This document shows positions 34,851-42,803 of a DNA stretch of 64,000 nucleotides, piece after piece (the first letter of the stretch is position 1; every line of letters begins with the position of its first letter). The notes under the pieces are model-generated. The model was not told the origin of the DNA, ran no database searches, and saw nothing but the letters and a program-made list of their open reading frames with translations. Source of the DNA: Kaistella antarctica (lineage in GTDB: Bacteria; Bacteroidota; Bacteroidia; Flavobacteriales; Weeksellaceae); contig NZ_FOIX01000002.1 in assembly GCF_900109615.1 (NCBI RefSeq), forward strand, positions 682,001-746,000. Reading direction: 5' to 3'. The position numbers and the translations under genes were made by a program.

Positions 34851-34881
34851 GTAAGCTCGTTTGATGTATTTAAATTGGAAA

Positions 34882-34926
34882 GTCATTGCGAGAAATGAGG
34901 AACGAATGCCGAAGCAATCCGTTGAT
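34882..34926. repeat. Inverted repeat, left copy, of the GIY-YIG element
   Basis: Starts GTCATTGCGAGAAATGAGG and ends near GCAATCCGTTGA. Its reverse complement matches 35248-35283 in the order TCAAC-GATTGCTT-CGTTCCTC-CTCGCAATGAC, with short length differences. Motifs of this kind are scattered in many Bacteroidota genomes. Confidence 0.75.
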
Positions 34927-34929
34927 TAT

Positions 34930-35235
34930 TTATAGATCCATAATATTCAAGATACTTTCATATAAATCAATCCATTCAGGATTTATACTGTTTATTAAAT
35001 CTAATTTTTTTTGCCTCGAGCCACCTTTTATTTGTTTTTCTCTTCCAATTGCATTTCCTATATCTTGAAAAGCTTCCCAATAAACTAATTTGTCTAAATT
35101 GTATTTTGCGCTAAAACTATTTTTATACTGTTTAGTCTTGTGCTCTAAAATTCTTGCTGGTAGATTTGCAGTTACTCCGACATATATAGTAGTGTTATTT
35201 TTATTGGTTACCATATAAATAAATCCTACTTTCAT
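34930..35235 (-). CDS. GIY-YIG nuclease family protein
   Basis: 101 residues. The GIY-YIG core is FIYMVTNKNNTTIYVGVTAN with the following basic residue in LPARILEHK. A later REKQIKGGSRQKKLDLINSI segment carries the catalytic Glu, typical of the short single-domain (UhbQ/UPF0213-like) group. It is predicted to cut DNA as a monomer. It is flanked on both sides by inverted repeats and transcribed toward the beta-lactamase gene. Confidence 0.88.
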   Translation of the reverse strand: MKVGFIYMVTNKNNTTIYVGVTANLPARILEHKTKQYKNSFSAKYNLDKLVYWEAFQDIGNAIGREKQIKGGSRQKKLDLINSINPEWIDLYESILNIMDL

Positions 35236-35247
35236 AATCTATTTTTT

Positions 35248-35283
35248 TCAACAGATTGCTTAGTCGTTCCTCCTCGCAATGAC
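35248..35283. repeat. Inverted repeat, right copy, of the GIY-YIG element
   Basis: TCAACAGATTGCTTAGTCG through CTCGCAATGAC. Partner of 34882-34926. The arm itself can fold, since ATTGC and GCAAT lie at its ends. Confidence 0.75.
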
Positions 35284-35284
35284 A

Positions 35285-36247
35285 CTAAGAAATCAACCTC
35301 ACAATTTCCAAAGCTACTTTTAACGCTTCCGTGCCGTCTTCCAAAGAAACTTCTACATTTTTATTTTCGGTAATTGCATCAGCGAAACTTTCCAGTTCAT
35401 CCAAAATAGCGTTATTCGGTTGGATGTTCGGATATTCAAAAATGATTTGATTTTTTTCTCCTTCCGCATTTTCAATGATCATATCGAAATCACTCGGAGT
35501 TTCAGGAGCCGGTTTCATGCGAATAACCTCTGATTTTTTCTCCAAGAAATCCACAGAAATATAAGCGTCTTTTTGGAAGAAACGAGATTTCCGCATCGCT
35601 TTCATTGAAATTCTCGACGTTGTTAAATTCGCGACACATCCATTTTCAAACTCAATTCGCGCATTACAAATATCCGGAGATTTCGAAACCACAGAAACGC
35701 CACTTGCATGAATCGCTTTCACTTTTGATTTTACCAAAGAAAGTAGAATATCCAAATCATGAATCATTAAATCTAAAACCACAGAAACATCAGTGCCACG
35801 TGGATTGAATTCTGCTAAGCGATGAATCTCAATAAACATGGGATCTTTAATAAAATCTTTCGACCCAATAAAAGCCGGATTATATCTTTCTACGTGACCA
35901 ACTTGCGCTTTAATTCCAAATTCACGGCATTTGTAGAGAATTTCTTCCGCTTGCTTTAAAGTCTGCGTAATGGGTTTTTCTATGAAAAAATGAATTCTTT
36001 TTTCAATCGCTTTAATGGCATAATCGTAATGATATAGAGTAGGTGTTACGATATCAAGCATTTCAATCTCGTTTAAAAGATCTTCAAAACTTTCAAAATA
36101 TTTGTAACCGAATTCGCTTTCTAATTTTTTACCATTTTCTTTATCTGCATCGTAAAAGCCGACCAAGTCGTACTTTTCTGATTGTTGAAGTAATTTTAAA
36201 TGGATTTTTCCTAAATGACCTGCGCCAACTAAACCTGCTTTGAGCAT
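35285..36247 (-). CDS. Gfo/Idh/MocA family NAD(P)-dependent oxidoreductase
   Basis: 320 residues. The N-terminal Rossmann fold is MLKAGLVGAGHLGKIHLKLL. The family motif FIEKPITQTLKQAEEIL contains the conserved EKP. C-terminal domain signatures include EIHRLAEFNPRGTDVSVVLD and DLMIHDLDILLSL. It acts on a sugar or sugar-nucleotide-like substrate, not identifiable here. Its stop codon abuts the right inverted repeat of the GIY-YIG element. Confidence 0.9.
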   Translation of the reverse strand: MLKAGLVGAGHLGKIHLKLLQQSEKYDLVGFYDADKENGKKLESEFGYKYFESFEDLLNEIEMLDIVTPTLYHYDYAIKAIEKRIHFFIEKPITQTLKQAEEILYKCREFGIKAQVGHVERYNPAFIGSKDFIKDPMFIEIHRLAEFNPRGTDVSVVLDLMIHDLDILLSLVKSKVKAIHASGVSVVSKSPDICNARIEFENGCVANLTTSRISMKAMRKSRFFQKDAYISVDFLEKKSEVIRMKPAPETPSDFDMIIENAEGEKNQIIFEYPNIQPNNAILDELESFADAITENKNVEVSLEDGTEALKVALEIVRLIS

Positions 36248-36392
36248 AGAGAATTAATTTTTGTAAAGATAATAAAATAGACTAATAGAACAGAGACTTG
36301 GAGATAATAGACAATTACATTAAATGTGAAAATATGAAATAGTGATTTTTAAAATCTCTAATCTTAAGTCTTTCAATTTCAAATCTAATTCC

Positions 36393-36400
36393 TATTTTTG
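36393..36400 (+). promoter_or_regulatory. -7 box 4 nt from the pcm ATG (leaderless candidate)
   Basis: TATTTTTG followed by TGAC and the ATG at 36405. Same geometry as the two DUF2490 genes. Confidence 0.5.
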
Positions 36401-36404
36401 TGAC

Positions 36405-37055
36405 ATGCAGGATTCGTACGTACATAAAGGGAAGAGGAAAATTTTAATCGATTATCTCCGGGACAAAATGGGAATTGACAATGAGAGAGTTTTGGCCGCA
36501 ATTAATAAAGTTCCCCGCCATCTTTTCTTAGAAAGTGTTTTTGAAGATTATGCTTACGAAGATCGCGCTTTTCCGATTTTGGCAAAACAAACGATCTCGC
36601 ATCCATCGACTGTGGCTGAGCAAACCGCTCTTTTAGAAATAGAAGAGCAAGACAAGGTTCTGGAGATCGGAACCGGATGTGGGTATCAAACTGCCGTTCT
36701 CATCGCCATGGAGGCTTGGGTCTACACGATTGAACGTCAAAAAGATTTGCATGACTTCTCCCATAAAAAATTTCGGGAATTGCATCTTCGTCCGAAATTT
36801 CAAAGTTTTGGCGATGGATTTTTAGGACTTCCAACATTTGCTCCTTTTGATAAAATTTTGGTGACCTGTGGCGCCGAAGTTTTACCAACAGAACTATTAC
36901 ATCAATTGAAGGTCGGCGGAAAAATGGTGATTCCTTTAGGAAAAACGGAAGAGCAAATCCTGACACGTTTCACCAAAAGATCTGAGCGCGAATTTGAAAG
37001 GGAAGAATTTGGCGCGTACAAATTTGTACCGATGTTGAACAATACCAATCATTAA
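36405..37055 (+). CDS. pcm: Protein-L-isoaspartate O-methyltransferase
   Basis: 216 residues from the ATG at 36405 (MQDSYVHKGKRKILIDYLRD). A longer frame opening at 36342 would include the promoter box and is rejected. Motifs: ISHPSTVAEQTALLE (substrate loop), KVLEIGTGCGYQTAVL (SAM site), FDKILVTCGAE and LKVGGKMVIPLGK. It repairs isoaspartyl residues in aged proteins using S-adenosylmethionine. It directly abuts the next gene (TAA followed by ATG), so the two form an operon. Confidence 0.94.
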   Translation: MQDSYVHKGKRKILIDYLRDKMGIDNERVLAAINKVPRHLFLESVFEDYAYEDRAFPILAKQTISHPSTVAEQTALLEIEEQDKVLEIGTGCGYQTAVLIAMEAWVYTIERQKDLHDFSHKKFRELHLRPKFQSFGDGFLGLPTFAPFDKILVTCGAEVLPTELLHQLKVGGKMVIPLGKTEEQILTRFTKRSEREFEREEFGAYKFVPMLNNTNH

Positions 37056-37505
37056 ATGAATACAGAAAAACAAGTTTTCAAAACAAGAATCGACAAAACT
37101 TTCTATCTTATGCATTTTGCAATCTTAGCAGTCATCCTATTCCTTTCGATTTATTTCAGCTATATATACAAGAATCTGTCGATGTCTAATGTTTTCTTTG
37201 GATGGTTATCGGTAGCACTTCTTTTTACCATTACCAGTTTTTTACTTTTAAAGATCATTATCAACGGTGATTATTTAATGATTAACGTCGGTTTCAATAT
37301 TTATAAGATTGATATTAAAACAATCAATACCGTCCAAACCGGCAAGACGATGTGGTTTGGAATTCATAAACACGGAACCGCTACAAAAGGATTGATTATT
37401 TCCTCAAAATTCAAAAACGATTTCTACATTACTCCTCAAGAAGAAGCGCTATTTCTTCATAAATTGTTGGAAATCAATCCAACCATCATTATTAAAAAAG
37501 ACTAA
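37056..37505 (+). CDS. Small membrane protein with bacterial PH-like domain
   Basis: 149 residues. Two N-terminal membrane segments (about 17-37 and 46-66) are followed by a soluble beta-rich region (GDYLMINVGFNIYKIDIKTI, GLIISSKFKNDFYITPQEEA) that resembles the bacterial PH (YdbS/YdbT-like, bPH) fold. The function is unknown. It is translated right after pcm. Confidence 0.75.
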   Translation: MNTEKQVFKTRIDKTFYLMHFAILAVILFLSIYFSYIYKNLSMSNVFFGWLSVALLFTITSFLLLKIIINGDYLMINVGFNIYKIDIKTINTVQTGKTMWFGIHKHGTATKGLIISSKFKNDFYITPQEEALFLHKLLEINPTIIIKKD

Positions 37506-37615
37506 AATGTCCTTTTTAATTTTTATGACGAAGAACCTATGATTTATTTAGATTTTTTCAATGTTAATTAACTCAAAAAACAATTTTCAAATTCGCTAAT
37601 TCGAATTATAGATTG

Positions 37616-37623
37616 TATTTTTG
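37616..37623 (+). promoter_or_regulatory. -7 box of the ccsBA promoter
   Basis: TATTTTTG, full consensus. It predicts a 5' UTR of about 77 nt before the ATG at 37705. Confidence 0.5.
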
Positions 37624-37704
37624 CCAACGTTCAATTTATTCTAAATTAAGATAGCTGAAATAAGAATGAACTTTTTTCAGTTAAAAGTAAAGTTTTAGAT
37701 TCTC

Positions 37705-40700
37705 ATGAAAAAAATTCAAAGTATTCTTATTTCTACCCGAACCATGGCGGTTTTGTTATTACTGTATGCAGGTTCAATGGGTTACGCTACTTTTCTGGAA
37801 AACGATTACGGAACTCCGACGGCGAAGGCATTGATTTATGATGCAAAATGGTTCGAACTGGTCATGGTTTTACTCATGCTCAACTTCATCGGAAATATTT
37901 CTAGATACCGACTTTGGCGCCGCGAGAAATGGCCAGTTTTGGTTTTTCACTTATCATTTATTTTAATATTTTTGGGTGGAGCTGTAACGAGATACATCAG
38001 TTTTGAAGGGATTATGCACATTCGCGAAGGTGAAACTTCTAACGAAATAATCACCGATAAGAATTTCTTTAAAATTCAAATCGAAGAAAACGGCGATATT
38101 CTGAATTATCAGGATGTTCCGTTTTTAATGTCGCCTCTGCATAAAAATTTTAATGCGAGTTACCAATATCACGACAAAAAGATTTCCATAAAAACGCTCG
38201 ATTTTATTCAAAGAAAGAAAGACAGTATTATTGTCAATCCGGCGGGGACCGAATATCTTCACTTAGTTTCTACAGGGGAAAACGGACGTGCCAATATTTA
38301 TATTAAACCAGGCGATTCTAAATTAGTCAATGGAACCTTAGTTTCATTCAACAGAGCAATTGACGGAGCCGTAGAGTTTAACAATACTAATGGGACTTTA
38401 CTCATCAAAACGCCAGTGGAATCAGAGTATATGACGATGGCAACCAAAGCAAAAGGGATGACTAAAAAAGATGAGTACGAACCTTTGGTTCTGAGAAGTC
38501 TTTATACCGTTAACAATTTAAAATTAGTAGTTCCAGAAGGTTTAGTCAAAGGTAAACTCATCGCTTACGAAGGTGATCGTAAAAAAGACGCCAATGTTTC
38601 TGACAATTTACAAGTGGAAGTCCAAGGTCCAAAATCAAAAGTGGTCGTGGATCTTCCTGTTGAAAAAGGAAATCCAAACGCCTTTAAACAAATCGCGGTG
38701 GATGGAATGAACATCATTCTCGGTTTCGGACCGAAAGTGTATACCACGCCTTTTTCTTTAAAATTAGAAAAATTTGTAATGGAAACTTATCCGGGAAGTT
38801 CTTCCCCAAGTGCTTACGAAAGTCACGTTCAAATCATCGACAAAGGAAAACAAACGCCTTATAGAATTTATATGAACCATGTTTTGAATCATGAAGGATA
38901 CCGATTCTTCCAGTCGAGTTTTGATCCAGACAGAAAAGGAACAGTTCTATCTGTTAATCATGATTTCTGGGGAACCTTGCTAACCTACATCGGTTACTTT
39001 TTCTTGTTTGGTGGAATGTTCGTTATTTTCTTCTGGAAAGGAACTCATTTCTGGAAACTGGAGCAAATGTTGAGAACGGTGAATAAAAAGAAGTCGGCTA
39101 CGATTCTTTTATTTCTTTTGGCTTTAAATTTTAATGCGCAGAAAATAGAAACCCACGGCACATCGGATGGTTCTGCAAAGCAAGTTGAACAGGCTCACTC
39201 AGCTGATGACGGCCATGATCACGGAGAAGCTGCATTAATAGCGCCTGAACCTGCAGCTAAAAAAGGCCCAACTGGAAAGTTGAAATCGCCAACCCCAATT
39301 ACGGCTGATGAAATTATTGCTAGAAATAAAATTTCAAAGGAACACGCCGCTAAATTTGCTTACTTACTGGTTCAGAATTATGATGGGCGAATCGTGCCGA
39401 TGAATACGCAAGCTCTAGATGTTCTTCGCAAGCTCTATAAAAAAGATGCCTTCCGTGGAACTGATGGAAAATCCCTAACCGCAAACCAATGGTTTTTATC
39501 TATTAATACCGACACTGCAAGTTGGACCATGGTTCCTTTAATTAGTATTGGAGCAAAAGGCGGCGACGAATTAAAGAAAAAAGCCAGAGCTAATGATGAA
39601 GGTTACACCTCATTAATGTCATTGTTTCCAGCTGATGAAACTGGTGCTCTTCATTACGTTTTAGAAGAAGACTACCAAGCAGCATTTAGAAAAAAACCGG
39701 CAGAACAAACCAATTACGATAAAGAAGTAATCAAGGTGAATGACCGTGTTCAGGCGTTTAATGAATTCTTTAGTGGACAATTCATGCGAATTGTTCCAGT
39801 GAAAAATGACCCTAATAATACTTGGCATTCCTGGTTAGACCAAAACTTCGAACCAGATACAGCTTCGCAAGAAGTAATGGGACCTTATTTTTCAGAAATT
39901 TTATCTGCCCAAAAATCAGGAAACTGGAGCAAAGCAGACTCAGAGTTGGTGAAATTAGAGCAGTACCAAAAAACCTGGGGGAAAAATGTAGTTCCTTCAG
40001 ATTCAAAAATTAAGTTGGAAGTTTTCATGAATACTGTAAACATTAACTTTCACTTGATGATGTTTTATAGTGTAATTGGTGGACTTCTACTATTACTAGG
40101 TTTTATTGAATTATTCAAACCAAATAAATTGATAAATAAAGCCATAAAAGCTTTAATAATCTTAGGTTTAGTCGGATACACTTTACAGTTTTTAGGTTTG
40201 GCAGCAAGATGGTTTATTTCGGGACACGCGCCTTGGAGTAACGGTTATGAAGCCATTATCTTTATTTCTTGGGTCGGTATTTCAGCGGGATTATTATTGT
40301 ACCGAAATTCAAATGCCTTAATTCCTGCCGCCGGATTTATGGTTGCCGTAATTATGATGGGCTTTGCTCATGGAGGTTCCGCACTTGATCCGCAGATTAC
40401 GCCTTTAGTACCAGTGTTGAAATCTTACTGGTTAATTATTCACGTGGCAATCATTACCGCGAGTTATGGCTTCTTTGCCCTGTCGATGGTAATAGCGATG
40501 ATCGTTTTGTTTTTCTATATTTTCGCCGACAAAACGATCTATAAAATTCACCATGATACCACGATTAAAGAATTAACCATTGTTTCAGAAATGTCTTTAA
40601 CCATCGGATTATACTTCTTAACAGTTGGAACTTTCCTTGGTGGAATTTGGGCTAATGAATCGTGGGGTAGATATTGGAGCTGGGATCCAAAAGAAACTTG

Positions 40701-40974
40701 GGCTTTTATATCAGTTATGATTTACGCCTTTGTTTTGCACATGCGATTAGTACCAGGATTAAGAGGAAGATGGGCTTTTCACGTTGCCTCATTATTTGCA
40801 ATTAGTACTATTGTAATGACTTACTTCGGAGTAAATTATTACTTGAGCGGATTGCACTCTTATGCCGCAGGTGATCCGATTCCAGTGCCGATTTGGGTGT
40901 ATATTGGGATTGCCTTTATGTTTGCCCTCGCAATAGTTTCCTACATTAAGTTTAAAAAATTGAATACCAAATAA
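37705..40974 (+). CDS. ccsBA: Cytochrome c biogenesis protein CcsBA (ResB-CcsA fusion)
   Basis: 1089 residues. The N-terminal ResB/CcsB part (about 1-450) has four membrane segments and a large periplasmic domain. A periplasmic insert follows, with a His-rich stretch (AHSADDGHDHGEAA, near residue 500) and an alpha-helical region to about 770. The C-terminal CcsA part has the WWD-type haem motif WGRYWSWDPKETWAFISVM and conserved haem-ligand histidines (GFAHGGSALDP, LHMRLVPG). It exports haem and attaches it to CXXCH apocytochromes (system II). The fusion and length are normal for Bacteroidota. It ends at a strong terminator. Confidence 0.95.
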   Translation: MKKIQSILISTRTMAVLLLLYAGSMGYATFLENDYGTPTAKALIYDAKWFELVMVLLMLNFIGNISRYRLWRREKWPVLVFHLSFILIFLGGAVTRYISFEGIMHIREGETSNEIITDKNFFKIQIEENGDILNYQDVPFLMSPLHKNFNASYQYHDKKISIKTLDFIQRKKDSIIVNPAGTEYLHLVSTGENGRANIYIKPGDSKLVNGTLVSFNRAIDGAVEFNNTNGTLLIKTPVESEYMTMATKAKGMTKKDEYEPLVLRSLYTVNNLKLVVPEGLVKGKLIAYEGDRKKDANVSDNLQVEVQGPKSKVVVDLPVEKGNPNAFKQIAVDGMNIILGFGPKVYTTPFSLKLEKFVMETYPGSSSPSAYESHVQIIDKGKQTPYRIYMNHVLNHEGYRFFQSSFDPDRKGTVLSVNHDFWGTLLTYIGYFFLFGGMFVIFFWKGTHFWKLEQMLRTVNKKKSATILLFLLALNFNAQKIETHGTSDGSAKQVEQAHSADDGHDHGEAALIAPEPAAKKGPTGKLKSPTPITADEIIARNKISKEHAAKFAYLLVQNYDGRIVPMNTQALDVLRKLYKKDAFRGTDGKSLTANQWFLSINTDTASWTMVPLISIGAKGGDELKKKARANDEGYTSLMSLFPADETGALHYVLEEDYQAAFRKKPAEQTNYDKEVIKVNDRVQAFNEFFSGQFMRIVPVKNDPNNTWHSWLDQNFEPDTASQEVMGPYFSEILSAQKSGNWSKADSELVKLEQYQKTWGKNVVPSDSKIKLEVFMNTVNINFHLMMFYSVIGGLLLLLGFIELFKPNKLINKAIKALIILGLVGYTLQFLGLAARWFISGHAPWSNGYEAIIFISWVGISAGLLLYRNSNALIPAAGFMVAVIMMGFAHGGSALDPQITPLVPVLKSYWLIIHVAIITASYGFFALSMVIAMIVLFFYIFADKTIYKIHHDTTIKELTIVSEMSLTIGLYFLTVGTFLGGIWANESWGRYWSWDPKETWAFISVMIYAFVLHMRLVPGLRGRWAFHVASLFAISTIVMTYFGVNYYLSGLHSYAAGDPIPVPIWVYIGIAFMFALAIVSYIKFKKLNTK

Positions 40975-40978
40975 TCTT

Positions 40979-41013
40979 AAATCCCGAAATTCATTTTCGG
41001 GATTTATTTTTTT
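40979..41013 (+). terminator. Rho-independent terminator of ccsBA
   Basis: AAATCCCGAAA-TTCA-TTTTCGGGATTT followed by a T run. Confidence 0.85.
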
Positions 41014-41191
41014 TAGGAGCGACAAGATTTTTACTTTTTTTTGAAAATCCGTCCGAATGGGAATTTATATTGAGTTGATTAAAGTACTATATCTTTTCAT
41101 TTTTTCTCTAATAAAAATAAATAGGATGCCGTTCTCATCTGGGCTATGATCGAGATTGTTTATTTCTTTTAAAAGTCCTTAAAATATTCAT

Positions 41192-41199
41192 TAAATTTG
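41192..41199 (+). promoter_or_regulatory. -7 box of the rnz promoter
   Basis: TAAATTTG, full consensus, about 40 nt upstream of the TTG start. The rest of 40975-41239 holds the ccsBA terminator and no gene that I can see. Confidence 0.5.
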
Positions 41200-41239
41200 T
41201 CATCGATAATATAATCGACCTTAAAATCAAACCTAACTT

Positions 41240-42157
41240 TTGAGCGCATCCCTAACTATTCTCGGCTTTAACTCAGCGATTCCTACCGTCACTTCGTCAC
41301 CAACCTCTCAATTCTTAGAAATGGGCGAGCGGTGTTTTCTCATCGATTGTGGCGAGGGAACACAAGTTCAGCTAAGAAGAGCAAAAGCACGGTTTTCTAA
41401 AATTAATCATATTTTCATTTCACACCTACATGGCGATCATTGTTTTGGTTTACCAGGATTAATTGCCTCTTTCCGTTTGTTGGGACGAGAAACACCTTTG
41501 CATGTTTACGGCCCGAAAGGAATTAAAGAATTATTAGAAACGATTTTTAGATTAACTGAAACGCACAAAGGTTTTGAAGTCATTTATCACGAATTGCAAA
41601 GTAAAAAATCTGAGAAAATTTACGAGGATCATAAGTTGGAAGTTTTTACCATCCCTTTAGACCACCGTATTTATTGTAATGGTTACTTGTTTAAAGAAAA
41701 GCCAAAAGAAAGACATCTCGATATGCAGCAAGTTTCTAAATATATAGAAATCGAAACCTGTGATTACCAGAATATAAAAAATGGAAAAGATTTTATTTTG
41801 AGCGACGGTTATGTTTTGAAAAATGATGTCCTAACCAACGACCCTTCCAAGTCTGTTTCTTACGCATTTTGCAGTGATACCCGATATTCAGAATCTATTT
41901 TACCTTTAATTAATGAAGTAGATTTATTGTATCACGAAGCCACCTTTTTACACGAATTAAAAGAAATGGCAGATTACACAGGACATACCACCGCTTTGGA
42001 AGCCGCTCGAATTGCGAGAAAAGCAAACGTCGGAAAACTAATAGTCGGTCACTTTTCTAACCGTTATCATGACTTAACCGTTTTCTTAGATGAAGCGCGC
42101 GAGGTTTTTCCCAATACCAATTTACCACAAGCTTTAGTTCCTGTAGAGATTTTGTAG
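41240..42157 (+). CDS. rnz: Ribonuclease Z
   Basis: 305 residues. It opens with TTG at 41240 (reading MSASLTILGFNSAIPT), since no ATG is available and the family begins here. Beta-lactamase-fold metal motif: FISHLHGDHCFGLPGLIASF. Also FLIDCGEGTQVQLRRAKARF, FCSDTRYSE, LYHEATFLHEL and VGHFSNRYHD, which carries a late His ligand. It trims the 3' end of tRNA precursors, needed here because the one tRNA gene in the window does not encode CCA. Single gene. Confidence 0.94.
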   Translation: MSASLTILGFNSAIPTVTSSPTSQFLEMGERCFLIDCGEGTQVQLRRAKARFSKINHIFISHLHGDHCFGLPGLIASFRLLGRETPLHVYGPKGIKELLETIFRLTETHKGFEVIYHELQSKKSEKIYEDHKLEVFTIPLDHRIYCNGYLFKEKPKERHLDMQQVSKYIEIETCDYQNIKNGKDFILSDGYVLKNDVLTNDPSKSVSYAFCSDTRYSESILPLINEVDLLYHEATFLHELKEMADYTGHTTALEAARIARKANVGKLIVGHFSNRYHDLTVFLDEAREVFPNTNLPQALVPVEIL

Positions 42158-42228
42158 TACCTTCAATTTAGAATTCATTGATATGTCTTTAAGTTCCTAA
42201 TTTAAAAAAAAGTTTAAAACAAATTAAT

Positions 42229-42236
42229 TAAATTTG
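42229..42236 (+). promoter_or_regulatory. -7 box 5 nt from the antitoxin ATG (leaderless candidate)
   Basis: TAAATTTG followed by TAATT and the ATG at 42242. Confidence 0.5.
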
Positions 42237-42241
42237 TAATT

Positions 42242-42475
42242 ATGAGTACAGCTGAATTGAAATTGGACTTGATTAGTCAAATTGCAGGTTTAACGGATAA
42301 AGTTAAACTTAGAGAATTGATGGAATTACTTAAATTTCAAACTGAAGAATCTTTATATATCACTTCCAAAGAAGAAAAATCTCTGATTGCTGAAGCTAGG
42401 CAAGAAGTAGCTGAAGGAAAGGTTTTCACGAACGAGGAAGTTCAAAAAGAGATCAAGGAATGGTTACAACAATAA
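42242..42475 (+). CDS. Putative antitoxin
   Basis: 77 residues, mostly helical and charged, without a clear DNA-binding motif. The C-terminal half (KEEKSLIAEARQEVAEGKVF, NEEVQKEIKEWLQQ) looks like the toxin-neutralising tail of short antitoxins that pair with ParE/RelE toxins. It overlaps the toxin gene by 16 bases, as expected for a toxin-antitoxin operon. Identification rests on this pairing. Confidence 0.75.
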   Translation: MSTAELKLDLISQIAGLTDKVKLRELMELLKFQTEESLYITSKEEKSLIAEARQEVAEGKVFTNEEVQKEIKEWLQQ

Positions 42476-42756
42476 TTTGGACCGAAAAAGGCCAAAGAGA
42501 ATTAATTGAAATTCTTAAGTATTGGAATCACCGTAATAAATCTAAATCTTTCAGTGCAAGATTGAACAAATTAATTGAAGAACAACTAAACTTAATTTCT
42601 GAATTTCCTAAAATAGGTAGGACAACCGATATTCCAAATGTTAAGGTGAAAGTGGTTCATAAATATTTACTTTATTATGAAATTATAGAGGATGTCTTGT
42701 ATGTCTTAACATTGCGCCACGGTAGTGCAGATCCTAAATCACTTAAAATTAGATAA
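42460..42756 (+). CDS. ParE/RelE-family toxin
   Basis: 98 residues with the ParE/RelE fold pattern: IIWTEKGQRELIEILKYWNH at the start, a helical middle (SARLNKLIEEQLNLISEFPK), IGRTTDIPNVKVKVVHKYLL and the terminal strand VLYVLTLRHGSADPKSL. Such toxins inhibit gyrase (ParE) or cut mRNA on ribosomes (RelE); sequence alone does not decide between them. The gene overlaps the antitoxin gene in a different frame. Confidence 0.88.
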   Translation: MVTTIIWTEKGQRELIEILKYWNHRNKSKSFSARLNKLIEEQLNLISEFPKIGRTTDIPNVKVKVVHKYLLYYEIIEDVLYVLTLRHGSADPKSLKIR

Positions 42757-42803
42757 AAATTCTATTATCTGATTGCTTAAAATATACTCACGCGAATCAA
42801 CCA

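Larger units (their letters stand above)
34882..35283. mobile_element. GIY-YIG nuclease gene enclosed by inverted repeats
   Basis: About 400 bp consisting of two imperfect inverted repeats (45 and 36 bp) and one nuclease gene between them. The right end lies 1 bp beyond the stop codon of the oxidoreductase gene and the left end lies 32 bp upstream of the beta-lactamase ATG, as if inserted in an intergenic gap. No transposase is present. Whether the nuclease moves the unit is inference. Confidence 0.5.

Noticed and set aside
34851-34886. Longer start for the beta-lactamase (ATG at 34886)
   Set aside because: The extra 12 codons begin inside the inverted repeat of the GIY-YIG element and precede a complete signal peptide that starts at 34850.
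36342-36404. Longer start for pcm at 36342
   Set aside because: It would add residues unlike the family and include the TAnnTTTG box. MQDSYVHKG at 36405 is the family start.
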